64,000 bases of DNA from Corythucha ciliata (GCA_038030265.1 CM075940.1:9982001-10046000); one strand, 5' to 3'. Positions 1 through 10,574 are shown, counted from the first letter of the stretch. Numbers and translations are program-made. The notes: a model not told the origin generated them from the sequence alone.

Positions 1-1045
1 TTGTTTACTGTTTGTTTAGCCCAAATTTTCGTTTGTTGAGCCCTGCAAAATACAATTTTTTAAAAAACAAAATGTGTGCCGCCAACTTCACGCAACGGCA
101 CACGTGACCCCAATCGTTTGTTTCGCTACATATTCAGACAGAACTTCGTTTGTTTACGTTTGTTTAGCCCAAATTTTCGTTTGTTTAGCCCAGCAAAACA
201 TGTATATTTAAGAAAATACATCATGTGTGCCGCCAACTTCACGCAACCGCACACATGACCCCAATCGTTTGTTTCGCTACTAATTCGGACAGAACTTCGT
301 TTGTTTACGTTTGTTTAGCCCAAATTTTTGTTTGTTTAGCCCTGGAACATACAATTTTTAAAAAAACTATATGTGTGCCGACAAATTCACGCATCGGCAC
401 ACGTGACCCCAATCGTTTGTTTCGCTACATATTCAGACAGAACTTCGTTTGTTTACGTTTGTTTAGCCCAGCAAAACATGTATTTATAAGAAAATACATC
501 ATGTGTGCCGCCAATTTCACGCAACGACACACATGAATCCAATCGTTTGTTTCGCTACATATTCGGACAGAACTTCGTTTGTTTACGTTTGTTTAGCCCA
601 AATTTACGTTTGCTTAGCCCAAATTTTCGTTTGTTTATCCCAGCAAAACATGTATTTATAAGAAACTACAATGATGTAAATACATGTTTTGCTGGGCTAA
701 ACAAACGAAAATTTGGGCTAAACAAACGATGTTCTGTCCGAATATGTAGCGAAACAAACGATTGGGGTCATGTGTGCCGTTGCGTGAAGTTGGCGGCACA
801 CATATAGTTTTTTAAAAAGTTGTATGTTCCAGGGCTAAACAAACGAAAATTTGGAATAAACAAACGTAAACAAACGAAGTTCTGTCCGAATATGTAGCGA
901 AACAAACGATTGGGGTCATGTGTGCCGTTGCGTGAAGTTGGCGGCACACATGATGTATTTTCTTATAAATACAGGTTTTGCTGGGCTAAACAAACGAAAA
1001 TTTGGGCTAAACAAACGTAAATTTGGGCTAAACAAACGTAAACAA
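1..1045. repeat. Foldback array of ~130-150 bp units, 'aacaaacg' family
   Basis: A unit of about 130-150 bp holds the phrases tttgtttagcccaaatttt, gtgtgccgccaacttcacgc and ccaatcgtttgtttcgctac. It repeats in plus orientation with the 'gtgtgccg' phrase near 71, 223, 370 and 500. From about 665 the same units appear in reverse complement, near 781 and 931. The turning point is an inverted repeat around 640-690, where cagcaaaacatgtattta faces taaatacatgttttgctg. The left edge is cut by the window start; related units trail to about 1120. The open frames here (60-103 codons) merely read through the repeat. Related units recur at 51060-51960 and 57120-57470. Confidence 0.85.
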
Positions 1046-1126
1046 ACAGTAAACAAACGAATGGCACCATTTTCGTCGTGTTTAGTGATATTTGTGCCGC
1101 CAGGTTCACGTGCATAACACATGCTT

Positions 1127-1579
1127 TAGCCAGCGAATGGAACGATGACGTAGCTGATACAGAGAGAACTTTAATCGCCTCTCAGCGTAATTTGCGGTGC
1201 TTATTTTTGTGTTTTTCTGGCTAATGTACAATTTAATAACAAAATTAGGAAAAACCGTTTTCAATAAAACAACAAAAGACCTAAATGAAGACGTATCGGG
1301 CTGATATTTTTCTTCCTCATGTCGCCCGCTCAAGGCTCTCCCAGCGGTCGAATTTCGAGTCTTTACGCCCGGCTGTACAAAAATATCTAAAATCGAAAAA
1401 TATCATCCCGCTGCGTTTTTTTTAGGCCTTTTGTTGTTATTTTGAAAATAGTTTTTCCTAATTTTGTTATTAAATTGAACATTTGCTATAAAAACCCAAA
1501 AATAAGCAATTTAAATTACGCTGAGAGGCGATTAAAGTTTTTTCTATATCAGCTACGTCATCCTTCCATTCGCTGGCTA
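1127..1579. mobile_element. Foldback (long inverted repeat) element, ~453 bp
   Basis: The ends are reverse complements: tagccagcgaatggaacgat at 1127 faces atccttccattcgctggcta ending at 1579. The arms run inward about 160 bp through a shared 'aatcgcctctcagcgtaa' phrase and a TTTGTTGTTA-type AT-rich stretch. A non-palindromic centre lies at about 1290-1410. No coding capacity is visible, so if mobile it is non-autonomous. I could not find a clear target-site duplication. The arms carry many mismatches, which suggests an old copy. Confidence 0.75.
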
Positions 1580-2389
1580 GAGTGCGTGTTCACTTCGGTT
1601 TATTAAGCAAACCATGTGCTATGCGTCTGTGCAACCTATCAAAATGCTTGATTTTTCGAAGGAATTAATTTTATTATTTGCATAGACGACTCCACAGATA
1701 CATAGCACATAGCTTCTGAACGGGGCTTTAAAGACGGATGGTTTTTATGATTAATATTATCATAATTATGAACTTCAGCTGTACAAAAAATAGCGTACAA
1801 CACTCGGGCGGTATTCCTCATTACGATCTCGGGCAACAACTGCCCTCGGCTTCACCTCGGGCACTTCCTGTCGCCCTCGACTGTAATGAGCATCATACCG
1901 CCCTTGGATCGTAATATACTATTTTGGGTGCAAAAACCACGAAATTGGCCCATGAATTATTTCACTCTTGCGAAATTCGTTTCGAGAGCAACAAAAATCC
2001 TTGAAATATATTTTTTTATTAGCGAAATTCGAGAAATGGACATTATGGATAATGTCGTAATCCATAAGGATGTATAGTATACTGTATCTAGGGGTGGGCG
2101 ACTGCTCCACCAAATTTGCGCTTTTGAGTCTAGGGGAGAGCAGCTGCCTACTCCTGTTCCCCTCTGCTTACGCCACTGGCTCTGGACGGAGACATCGGAC
2201 ACCCCTAGAAATGCCGATCTAACAAAATACTTTAATGCCAGCATAATGTAAAAAAAAAAACGACTAAAAGCAAAGAAAATGCAAAATACTGTCATCTTTT
2301 GCCGCTCTGTGGGCATTTGAGTGGAGACCAGCCGCAGTCATGGCATGGAATGAACATCAAGGGGTGGGGGGACCTTAGGAAGTACTGAG
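1580..2389. other. No gene seen; contains a degenerate hairpin at 1805-1904
   Basis: The stretch starting cgggcggtattcctcatta at 1805 faces taatgagcatcataccgccc ending near 1903. Between them 'cctcggcttcacctcgggc'-like phrases repeat. This resembles a small decayed inverted-repeat element. Nothing coding is supported in the remaining sequence; frames there lack family resemblance. Confidence 0.4.
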
Positions 2390-3115
2390 ACGAAGTTAGA
2401 ATTTCGCGCTCAACCCATCCCCAAAAAAGCCAATTTCGCACATTTGCTCGTCGTGGTCGTTAGAAAACAAAATTACTCAAAATTTAGCTCCTAAAACCCC
2501 CATTCTCAAGGATTTCCGATCCAATAAAGAATTCTCTCTAAATTTCCCGGGTTAAGCTCTTTAAACTCCCAAATTCTGGGGCATTTGATACATTTACAAA
2601 TCAATTTTGTGAGTAATTAATTTGCGGGTTTGGTTCTTCGAAGCCCCAATTTTGTGGGTTTTATTCCTTGAAAAACCCTGAATTTGTGGGGTGTCTTTAT
2701 GTTGTGTTTGGGCATCCGATTACAGATAGAACCCTCAGGAATACTATCCTTTAGAATGCAACTTTAATTCTTCAAATCAAATCAATAAGTTATTTACATA
2801 TGTAACAACGTTGGTGAAAAAACGAATTTGGCCATAAAAGTGGTTAGAGCTTCCTTAAACCGAGGTTTAAGCCACAAAATGTTCAAACCACTGAAACTCT
2901 AAACACAAAAACCTCTAGCTAAAATACGGCAATCACGAAGAGCTCCTACCAAACAACAAAACAAAAAAAAAACTCGAAAACCGTAAAAGCTCTGATCACC
3001 GAAATCCTTAGCTATGAAGTGCTCTTACCACCGAAAACTCTAACCACAAGAAGTTCAAACCACAAAAACGCTCTAAACAAGAACTCAAACCGCCAAACAG
3101 CTCTAACCACGTTCA
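2390..3115. repeat. Degenerate short repeats: delta family, then a 'ctctaaccac' family
   Basis: From about 2400 to 2720 the phrase 'ccccaattttgtgggttt' with variants recurs about every 30 bp (delta family, also at 48400-48990 and 58650-58940). From about 2830 to 3115 a different phrase, 'ctctaaccacaaaaa' with variants (ctctaaacac, ctctgatcacc, ctcttaccaccg), recurs about every 20-30 bp. No gene is seen. Confidence 0.55.
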
Positions 3116-4480
3116 AATCACGTTTCGAGGATATTTCGCGGTAACCGTGGAACCCGGGCCAGCAGCTGGCCGCACACAGTTCCAAACAGTGCCCAAAGTC
3201 TTTCTGACGAATAGCCGCATAATTGCAACAAGCAAATATCTGAGTTTTACGTGAAAGTGAGAGTTTCGGGGTTTTATTTAAAGGCCTTGGATTGGCCAGG
3301 GCAAGCGAGCCCCGACAGCACTCAAAGCCTGACGAATAACCGTAAAATGGCAGCATTTTGAAGACAAACTTCCTCGAAATTGGAAGTTTACTGGCTGAAT
3401 ATACCCGATATTGCAAGTTCCAGGTTTATTCTCAGTGAAATTGCGGGTCTGAATATCCGCGAAATTGATTAGTTTCCAAACTTTATTTTCGCGAATTGCA
3501 AGTTTCGTTCGGCCACAATAGCTCTCAAAGTCTGACGAATAGCAACACTTCGTTGGCAAATATACGTGACGTGAAATTGAAGTTTCCTGGGTGAATATTC
3601 CTATTATTGCAAGTTTCAGGCCATAACTTCAGGGAAGCTGTAAGTTTCAGGGCCTTCAGGGCCTTTTGTTTTTAGTGGGCGGGAACCCTGGGGCAAGTCG
3701 GCCTCGACGGGGCTCATAACTTGGGCAAGTGAAATTGAATGAGTTTGCAAGTTGGGGGGTCCTAATTCGAGCGAAATTACAAGCTTCTTGGCTGAATATC
3801 GCGAAATTGGCGGTTACAGGTTTTAATTGAGGTGAAATTGCAAGTTCAAGGCCTTAATCAAAGCAAAATTGCAGTTTCGAGACCTTTTTTTTCAGCGGCG
3901 GAACCCTGGCAAGTCGGCCTCAACTCAGGCCCTTAAGCCTGATGATTACCCATGCAATTATAAGTTTCGAGTCTTAATTCTTCCAAAAATGCGAGTTACG
4001 GATATTAAATGTCACAGAAATTGTGAGTTTCGTTTGCTGAATATCCGTCAAATTGCAATTGTTTTTTGTGAGTCGGACCCCGCGGGGGCTAGCCGGCCTC
4101 GACGGACCGCGTCTTATAGGCTGGCTCACACGTCGTACCGTACCACCCCCCATCAAAATTGTAACTTTTTGGTGGCAAGAACGTGTAAAAGTGGATGTTT
4201 GCAGGAGCAATTTTCGTTAAATTTCAAGTTTCTGGGTCAATTTCTTGGCTTTAGCCCGGCACACGACTGTGCCCATACCCTGACGAGAATACCCGCGAAA
4301 TTGTAACATACAGAGATAAATATTTGTGAGTTTGCAAATTCGGGTACTAATTTGAGAAAAATTAAAGTTTCCTGGTTGAATATCCACGAAATTAAAAGTT
4401 TCAGATCTTTGGATGTTAATTTAAGCGAAATTGCAAGTTCAGGGCCTTTGTTTAACCAAAATTGAAAGTTGTTTGGCCTT
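3116..4480. repeat. Beta-family degenerate ~30-bp repeat array
   Basis: The phrase gcgaaattgcaagtttc with 'gggtcttaatt' recurs about every 30-35 bp with heavy divergence. A longer period is laid over it: an anchor like 'aaagtctgacgaatagccg' followed by 'aattgcaacattt' and a GC-rich block ('ggcctcgacgg') recurs near 3195, 3325, 3525, 3700, 3930 and 4090. The open frames here (3012-3416 minus, 3869-4306 plus, and others) are repeat read-through. Confidence 0.7.
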
Positions 4481-5640
4481 TTTCGTGGTGGTGGATCCAT
4501 ACAAACACCACTATGGGGAACAGGGAAGTAAACAACCCCCCCCTCGCCCACGAACCACCAGTCCATGGCAAAACACAATCCCTTCTCATCGTCGGACATG
4601 TCGAAAATGATGTATTTGACTTCACCCGCTTAACTACTGTTTTGCTATGAAGGGTGGGGGGGTGGGTCACGATAAGCAGTTGGGAGAGCCTCACTAATGA
4701 GAAATCAAACGCTTGCAAACGACCTTTTAAATCATGTTTCACAAGCAGTGATCAGATTGAGTCAAAGGGCTTCACCAAATTGATTGCAAGCCATGAAGTG
4801 GCCCCTAGGTGACATTCACACATTTATCTCTTGTGTCTGTTGAGAAACATGGAAATCAAAGCGGGGATAGTTTGAATGGTGATTGTGGTAAAAAAAAAAA
4901 CTCGGAAGCAAAAAACTGTTTAATACAGTGTATCAATCGTAGAAATAGGGGAGATGTGCAAATTAAGCTCAGGAATCGATTGTTCCGGTTTGCAAGCAAA
5001 AAATCACTTTTTTCAATTTTTCTGAGGTTATATATTATGAATGTGATGTCAGCTCGGACTCGATTTTTTTCACGAACACCATATTTCCGTTTCTGAAGGG
5101 AACATGGAAGTAAAAAATGGGTAACACGACAATAAATTGCATTCAATCCTTCAGTACTTACTCGGTAACCGTCAAATCTGTGTATAAGTAAGCGATTATT
5201 AGGCCATAGAGCTTACTTTCAGGCAGGTGAGGTGCCTTTTTTTTGTGTAAAAACTCAACCTCAAAAATGGGGAAACTGCGTCCCCCAAATCGAAACTGTT
5301 CAAATTAGTGCTGACTAAAAACTGACTCTTTCGTCTTCACGACTGGCGTTTGTTGGTTCAAATGCGTCTCCAAAATAAAAAATATTGCAATTGAACTGAC
5401 TATTTGGCACAAACTGAAACAGATCACATCAGGAGCTCATTCATGAGCTTTAGATCATTACTGGCTAGTCCAATAAACTGAGTAAGCCAGATCCTTCCTG
5501 TGGTTTTGTTCAGTGGTGGACCAACACCCCCTCCTGGGCGGAAATCACTATGAGGCCTTCGAATAAACAAGGAGTATATTTCATACGTAAATTTTTGCCA
5601 TGAACTTGTCTCTATAGGAACTGAGATTGGTGTTTTCTCA
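4481..5640. other. No gene or clear repeat recognised
   Basis: The region is mixed AT-rich sequence with a few C/G homopolymers. Frames of up to about 120 codons cross it on both strands but show no protein-family motifs and overlap one another. Nothing further can be supported. Confidence 0.4.
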
Positions 5641-6174
5641 ATTTTAGCCGGATATTAGCGGATTATCTTGTCAGTTTCAGCCCCGTATTAGCGGGGTTTC
5701 TAAAATGTATCCGAGAATCAGCGATTTCTTTCCATTTTTACCGCGAATCAGGACTTTTCACCCAATTTTTGCCACGAATTAGGCCTTTCTCAACCGTGAG
5801 TTATTTCTCAAATTTAGCCGAGAATAACCGCTTTAACCCAACGTTAGCGGTGGATTTTCTCAAATTGATCCTCGAATTAGCGGTTTTTATCAATTTTAGT
5901 CTCGAACCAGGGGTTTCCTCAAGTTTTTCCGCAAAACGCTTTTTCTCTATTTCAGTCGCGAAGTATTTTTTAATTCAAGCCGCGAATCATTTCTTAATTT
6001 TAACAGTGTTGTGATGTACCACTTTTACTCATTAGCCCCGGCGAATAAGCGGATTTTCTCAAATTCATCCGCGAGTTGGCGTTTTCCCCCATTTCAGCTA
6101 CGAATAAGCGCTTTTTTCCAACTTTAGTCACGAATCAATGCTTTTTCTCCATAATAGCCGCGAGTAAGCGCTTT
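5641..6174. repeat. Alpha-family degenerate ~30-bp repeat array, left half
   Basis: The phrase 'gcgaattagcg' followed by 'tttttctcaattttagcc' recurs about every 30 bp with many substitutions. The array is broken at 6175 by the non-LTR insertion and resumes after 10097, so the two halves were one array before the insertion. Confidence 0.8.
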
Positions 6175-6184
6175 GTCTCATACT
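6175..6184 (+). repeat. Target-site duplication, left copy
   Basis: The 10 bases gtctcatact here are repeated exactly at 10097-10106, directly after the poly-A tail of the non-LTR element. That is the signature of target-primed insertion. Confidence 0.85.
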
Positions 6185-6341
6185 ATTGGGGGGCTATGTT
6201 ACTCTCGCCTCCGTACAAGTATAGTGCTGTCTAAGCCTATATCGTCATTAAACACGTACAGATGCCCCCCGGTTTGACGCCAAAAGAGGTAGCAGTGTCG
6301 CCCAAGAAATCGGCCCAGTAAAAAACAACGATTGCGACACC

Positions 6342-7934
6342 ATGTGCAGACCACAACCAAACAGGTCTGATGTCAATGGCCTTTATCAAGGCGTGGACAA
6401 CATCCTGCTGAAGATGATCTTCGGGAACGCAGGAGGCTTAACTGAAGACAAGTTTATCGAGCTGACGAATATCATACACTCCAACAAAGCCGACATCTTC
6501 GGGGTAGTGGAAGTTGGAGCATGTACAGACCGTCTGGAGTCCTACCAGGTACCAGGATACAGCATCTTTGCCCTACCGAGAGCTAGGCGAGTGGCCTCTG
6601 GAATTCTTGTTGGCGTGAAAACGGCCTTAGTAGCCGACTTCACCGTGTTGAAAGAGGCGGACACAGATGATGGCCTCGAAGCCGTGGGACTGGATGTCTG
6701 GATGGATGCCTGCCGCCGGCGAATAGTGATCCTGTACAAACCTCCATCCAATGTACCCAACCTTGGATGGTTGGAAACTGCTTGGACATCCAACACAGTT
6801 GTCTACGGCGATTTCAATGCCCCCTCCAGCAGATGGGGATATAGCAGGACAACAGCGGTAGGCAAAGCCATTGAGGAATTCATTGACGATAGCCCGGTTG
6901 AGGTGATTGAGAACGAGGGAAGCGTGCCCACTTTTCATGCGTACAACGGGGGAACTGGTCACCCGGATCTCATCCTGGCCCACTCCGCACTCAGGGATTG
7001 CCTGGAACACTATGTGAAGCCGGCGCCCGGCGTCCTTGGACACAAATTGATTCACCTTGCCTGGAAGGGAGGATCGCGCGCGGATACCCAACCAAAAGCT
7101 GCAGTGTGGAACCTAAAGAAGGCTGATTGGAAGCTGTTTACAGTAAAATGCGAGGAATTGCTGTGTAATGTCGACCTTTCAGGAAACATTGATACATGCT
7201 ATCGCAAACTGAGCACTGCAGTGCTGAGAAGCGCAATGAACTCTATTCCACGGGGCTGGGTCAAAAACGCAAAGCCCTTTTGGAATGAAAGATTAGGGGA
7301 ATTGAGGGATGCAAAAAATGCTGCGGACACACTGTATGAAACCTATCCTACCCAAGACAACAAAACGAAACTAAAATCTGCCGCCGCCAAGCTTAAGAAC
7401 GAGATCCTGCAGTCCAAGCGAGGATCAGTAAGAACTTTCATGGAGCAGCTGGATTACAGGAAAGATGGAGTGAAGGCCCACCGGTACGTCTCGGAACTCT
7501 GTGGGAAACGGGGAGCCCCCAAAAACAAACCTGTGGTCACTCAGTCTGGGAAAACTCTCACACGATATGGGGACATTGCTAGGCACTTCTGCGCCCATTA
7601 TGCCAAAGTGAGTAACCCACGCTCTAAAGCTAAACGCAAGCTGCATACCCGGCAGCCATCTTCTTGCCCGGATGAGCTTGAGATGAACCTCTTCTATTCG
7701 GAGTTCACTCTCGCGGAACTGGAGAGAGCCATCGATAGCGCGCCCAAGAGGAAATGTGCGGGATCTGATGGGATTCTGCCAGAGTTTATCAAACACCTGG
7801 GGGCAAAGGCCAGGGAGAAGATCCTTGTTTTTATGAATAAGGTCTGGATCAGAGGACTTCCCAGTGAGTGGCGAAAGGCTGACATAATCCCCATTGCAAA
7901 GAAAGGAAAAAGCGAAAATACCCCCCGAGAGTAA
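6342..7934 (+). CDS. LINE ORF2, first part: AP-like endonuclease and start of RT
   Basis: In the intact element this protein nicks the target and begins reverse transcription. Residues about 20-245 form an endonuclease/exonuclease/phosphatase domain: NAGGL near the start, a catalytic-type Glu in VVEVGA, GDFNAPSSRWG, the PDLIL strand and a GHKLI segment where the family usually has SDH. A linker with a Trp-rich, basic region follows. Residues about 450-525 begin the RT (AGSDGILPEFIK, then EWRKADIIPIAKKGK). The frame stops at 7934 just after that motif, while RT continues at once in another frame, overlapping from 7894. The ATG at 6342 follows 'gacacc' and is the first in frame. The difference is explained by one base in the run of six C at about 7920-7925. 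Confidence 0.9.
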   Translation: MCRPQPNRSDVNGLYQGVDNILLKMIFGNAGGLTEDKFIELTNIIHSNKADIFGVVEVGACTDRLESYQVPGYSIFALPRARRVASGILVGVKTALVADFTVLKEADTDDGLEAVGLDVWMDACRRRIVILYKPPSNVPNLGWLETAWTSNTVVYGDFNAPSSRWGYSRTTAVGKAIEEFIDDSPVEVIENEGSVPTFHAYNGGTGHPDLILAHSALRDCLEHYVKPAPGVLGHKLIHLAWKGGSRADTQPKAAVWNLKKADWKLFTVKCEELLCNVDLSGNIDTCYRKLSTAVLRSAMNSIPRGWVKNAKPFWNERLGELRDAKNAADTLYETYPTQDNKTKLKSAAAKLKNEILQSKRGSVRTFMEQLDYRKDGVKAHRYVSELCGKRGAPKNKPVVTQSGKTLTRYGDIARHFCAHYAKVSNPRSKAKRKLHTRQPSSCPDELEMNLFYSEFTLAELERAIDSAPKRKCAGSDGILPEFIKHLGAKAREKILVFMNKVWIRGLPSEWRKADIIPIAKKGKSENTPRE

Positions 7935-10053
7935 CAGACCAATTGCTCTGACAAGCATGTTCTCGAAGTTATACGAGAAAATGGTCCTCGAGAGGCTGCA
8001 GCTGTACTTGGAAAAACGGCAACTTCTATCAGACAAGCAGGCAGCTTTCAGACGGTACCGCAATACCATTGAACATGTGGCTTACCTGTCCCAGGAAGTC
8101 AAAAATGCATTCCACCGTAAGCAAAGTACAATAGCTGTGTTTGTAGACTTTAGAACTGCCTTTGACCGGGTCTGGAGGGAGCGATTGCTGGAAAAGATTC
8201 TGGGATTGGGCATATCTGGGAATATGTATGAGACCATTCGTTCGTTCCTCTCACAACGGTGGATCAGAGTGAAGTACCGAAGCGTTAGCTCGCCGTACCG
8301 GCAGACCCGCCTTGGAGTTCCCCAGGGCGCAGTGCTAAGTCCCACCTTATTCAGCATCATGATTGACGACGTGGTGGCAAAATTGGAGGCCATACCGGGA
8401 GTTCGTGCACTGCTGTATGCGGACGATTTGGTGATATGGGCCTCCAGCAACAACCTGAAAGCGATTGAGGCGTGCCTGGACGAGGCTCTGAGGGCTTTAG
8501 ACAGCTGGGTGAAGGAAAATCGGATGGATGTAAACCCACAAAAATCGGAATTTCAGGTTTTCAGCTTGTCAACTAGACGCCCGCAAGTAAACCTGCTCTT
8601 CAACGGCGCCTCACTTCCCCAATCAGACTCAGCCGCATACCTGGGCATCCAGCTGGATAGTAGGCTCTGCTGGAAGAAGCATGTCGAGAAGCTCGTACAA
8701 CAGGGAGAGAAGAGGCTAGGACTACTTAGGAGACTGACAGCAGTGAAGTGGGGAGCCAATCAGGACCTCCTGGCCTTGACCTACAAAACGTATGTGCGAC
8801 CCTGCATAGAATATGGAGCTGAGGTCCTAGTAACCGCCTCTGATTGTGCGCTAAAGCCCCTCGACACACTGCAAAATAAGGCACTGAGGCTGATTACAGG
8901 TGGAGCAAAGTCAGCCCCCATTGCGGCAATGGAAATACAATCGGATGTTGAGCCATTGCAGGTCCGAAGGGATATTGCTGCCATCAAGTTCGTAGACCGC
9001 ATGAAAAGCCTCGGAGTTGAATATTGGGATACGCAGGAGACCTCGTCGCAGCGCCTAGTGACCCAGCAACAACTAAGCAGCAGAGTGGAGGACATGGTTG
9101 AGAAGTATGGCATTATACGAGGGCCCCGGCAGCCGATCCCACCACGCAGACTCCCCTGCAAAAATATTGCCCATACGGAGACTGAGCTAGTTGAGAGGGT
9201 TAAGAAAGGGGAAACCCCCACTCTTATATTACGAAGCCTAGCTCAGGAAACCATAACCCTACGATACCCCAGCAGCGAGTGGTTACACATCTACACCGAT
9301 GGGTCACCCCTGGATGCAAGCAAGAACGCAGGAGCTGGGGCCTACTGTGCAGATTTTGAGCTGTATGCTCCGGTTGGTGGCCAGGCGACAAGCTTTGACG
9401 GCGAGGTCAAGGCAGTTTGCCTTGCGTTGGAGAGGATCGGCCGCGACTGTCCATCGCGGGTTGTCTTTTTTATCGAATCCCAGGCAGCGATCCTCTCCAT
9501 TGGCTCGAGACGGCCGTCGGACCACGCCGGAGTTGTGGAGGCTCGGGACCGGATTGACCAGCTGGTCGAGGGTGGCGGGAGGATCCTCCTCCAGTGGATC
9601 CCCAGTCACTGTGATCTCCATGGAAATGAAAGAGCCGATGCACTGGCGAAACGTGGGTCCATGGAGACACAGCCAAACTCAGCCATATCCCTCAGCTCAG
9701 CAAAGAGAATCTACTCCAGTCAGGTTGCGGGTGAGGCCAGGAGGGTTTGGGAAGCTCTGGCCGAGGGCCGGCAATGGCAGCAGCTTTTGAGCGCGCCACT
9801 TTCCTCCACCTTGCCCCGCGACGAGTTTGTGGCTTCCTTCCGGATGACAACAGGGCACGACTACCTCCAGAAACATCTCCATCGCATTGGGGTTGTCGAC
9901 TCCCCCATATGCTCCCTCTGCCATCTTGAAGAAATGGACAGCGACCACCTACCACGATGCCCCCAATTGACAGATGTCAGAACACCTGACACAATGAGCG
10001 ACAGCCAGAAATTGGCAAAATTATACTGGGCCGCCAGGAGTTTAATGGCTTAA
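7894..10053 (+). CDS. LINE ORF2, second part: RT core, RNase H and zinc-knuckle-like tail
   Basis: This is the continuation of the same polyprotein in another frame; the TTG used as its formal start is not a real start. RT motifs: NRPIALTSMFSKLYEK at the start, FVDFRTAFDRVWR (first catalytic Asp), GVPQGAVLSPTLFS, then LYADDLVIW at about residue 175, with the paired Asp. RNase H follows at about residues 465-610: IYTDGSPLD, a Glu in DGEVKAV, FIESQAAI and IPSHCDLHGNERADALAK. In FIESQAA the family normally has Asp where this copy has Glu. A CX2C...H...C motif (CSLC...HLPRC) lies at about residues 675-690. The stop at 10053 is followed by a short 3' UTR and poly-A. Confidence 0.92.
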   Translation: MQRKEKAKIPPESNRPIALTSMFSKLYEKMVLERLQLYLEKRQLLSDKQAAFRRYRNTIEHVAYLSQEVKNAFHRKQSTIAVFVDFRTAFDRVWRERLLEKILGLGISGNMYETIRSFLSQRWIRVKYRSVSSPYRQTRLGVPQGAVLSPTLFSIMIDDVVAKLEAIPGVRALLYADDLVIWASSNNLKAIEACLDEALRALDSWVKENRMDVNPQKSEFQVFSLSTRRPQVNLLFNGASLPQSDSAAYLGIQLDSRLCWKKHVEKLVQQGEKRLGLLRRLTAVKWGANQDLLALTYKTYVRPCIEYGAEVLVTASDCALKPLDTLQNKALRLITGGAKSAPIAAMEIQSDVEPLQVRRDIAAIKFVDRMKSLGVEYWDTQETSSQRLVTQQQLSSRVEDMVEKYGIIRGPRQPIPPRRLPCKNIAHTETELVERVKKGETPTLILRSLAQETITLRYPSSEWLHIYTDGSPLDASKNAGAGAYCADFELYAPVGGQATSFDGEVKAVCLALERIGRDCPSRVVFFIESQAAILSIGSRRPSDHAGVVEARDRIDQLVEGGGRILLQWIPSHCDLHGNERADALAKRGSMETQPNSAISLSSAKRIYSSQVAGEARRVWEALAEGRQWQQLLSAPLSSTLPRDEFVASFRMTTGHDYLQKHLHRIGVVDSPICSLCHLEEMDSDHLPRCPQLTDVRTPDTMSDSQKLAKLYWAARSLMA

Positions 10054-10096
10054 ATTGCCAAATGCTCGGGTGTTATTAAAAAAAAAAAAAAAAAAG

Positions 10097-10106
10097 TCTC
10101 ATACTT
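10097..10106 (+). repeat. Target-site duplication, right copy
   Basis: An exact copy of 6175-6184 (gtctcatact) immediately follows the poly-A tail, and alpha-repeat sequence resumes after it. Confidence 0.85.
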
Positions 10107-10560
10107 AGCCGAGAATTAGCGTTTTTTTCTTGTTTATCCATCGAATTAGCGTTTTTTTTTTGGTTTTTTTTTTCAATTTTAGTCAAGAAGTCGTTTCGAT
10201 AAACCACAAGTTGGTATTTTATCAACGTTAGCAAAACCTGCTGAGCGATTCATCGCTGTTTTTTCTGAATTTTAAAACTGAGAATTAGCGCTGTTTCACA
10301 ATTATGGCCATGAATTAGCGGTTTTATCAATTTTTAGCGCCGAATTAGTGATTTTTACAGCTTTTTGCTATGAATTAGCACATCTTTGATATTTCACCCG
10401 CGAATATTAGCGCTTTTTACAAACTTTTTGCCTCGTTCTTGCCCTAAGATTAGCACATTAGCGCGCCTTCTCAAATGTTAGCCGTCTCTTAAGGGCTTGC
10501 CGCAAAGTTGCCTTCAGACACCTCGAACTTGTGTATTTTTCTCAATTTTAGCTGCAAATG
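10107..10560. repeat. Alpha-family repeat array, right half
   Basis: This continues the array of 5641-6174 beyond the insertion, with 'gaattagcg' and 'ctcaattttag' phrases about every 30 bp. Confidence 0.75.
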
Positions 10561-10574
10561 AGTGCCTTATCTTA

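Larger units (their letters stand above)
6185..10096 (+). mobile_element. Non-LTR (LINE) retrotransposon with endonuclease, RT and RNase H
   Basis: The element lies between exact 10-bp duplications and ends in a poly-A run of about 20 bases (to 10096). About 157 bp of leader precedes the large frame. The leader holds a 19-codon frame at 6262-6321 that may be the remnant of an ORF1, so the copy is probably 5'-truncated. The order endonuclease, RT, RNase H, cysteine-histidine motif fits RNase-H-bearing groups of the I/LOA/R1-like assemblage; I cannot pick a clade by eye. The only obvious coding break is one frameshift near 7920. It sits inside an alpha repeat array. Confidence 0.92.

Noticed and set aside
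76..1122. Several open frames of 60-103 codons sharing a repeated peptide
   Set aside because: They read through a tandem/inverted repeat, occur on both strands, and have no family motif or splice context.
6542..9955. Minus-strand and alternate-frame ORFs of up to 214 codons over the LINE
   Set aside because: They are shadows of the real coding frame, which has continuous RT, endonuclease and RNase H motifs.
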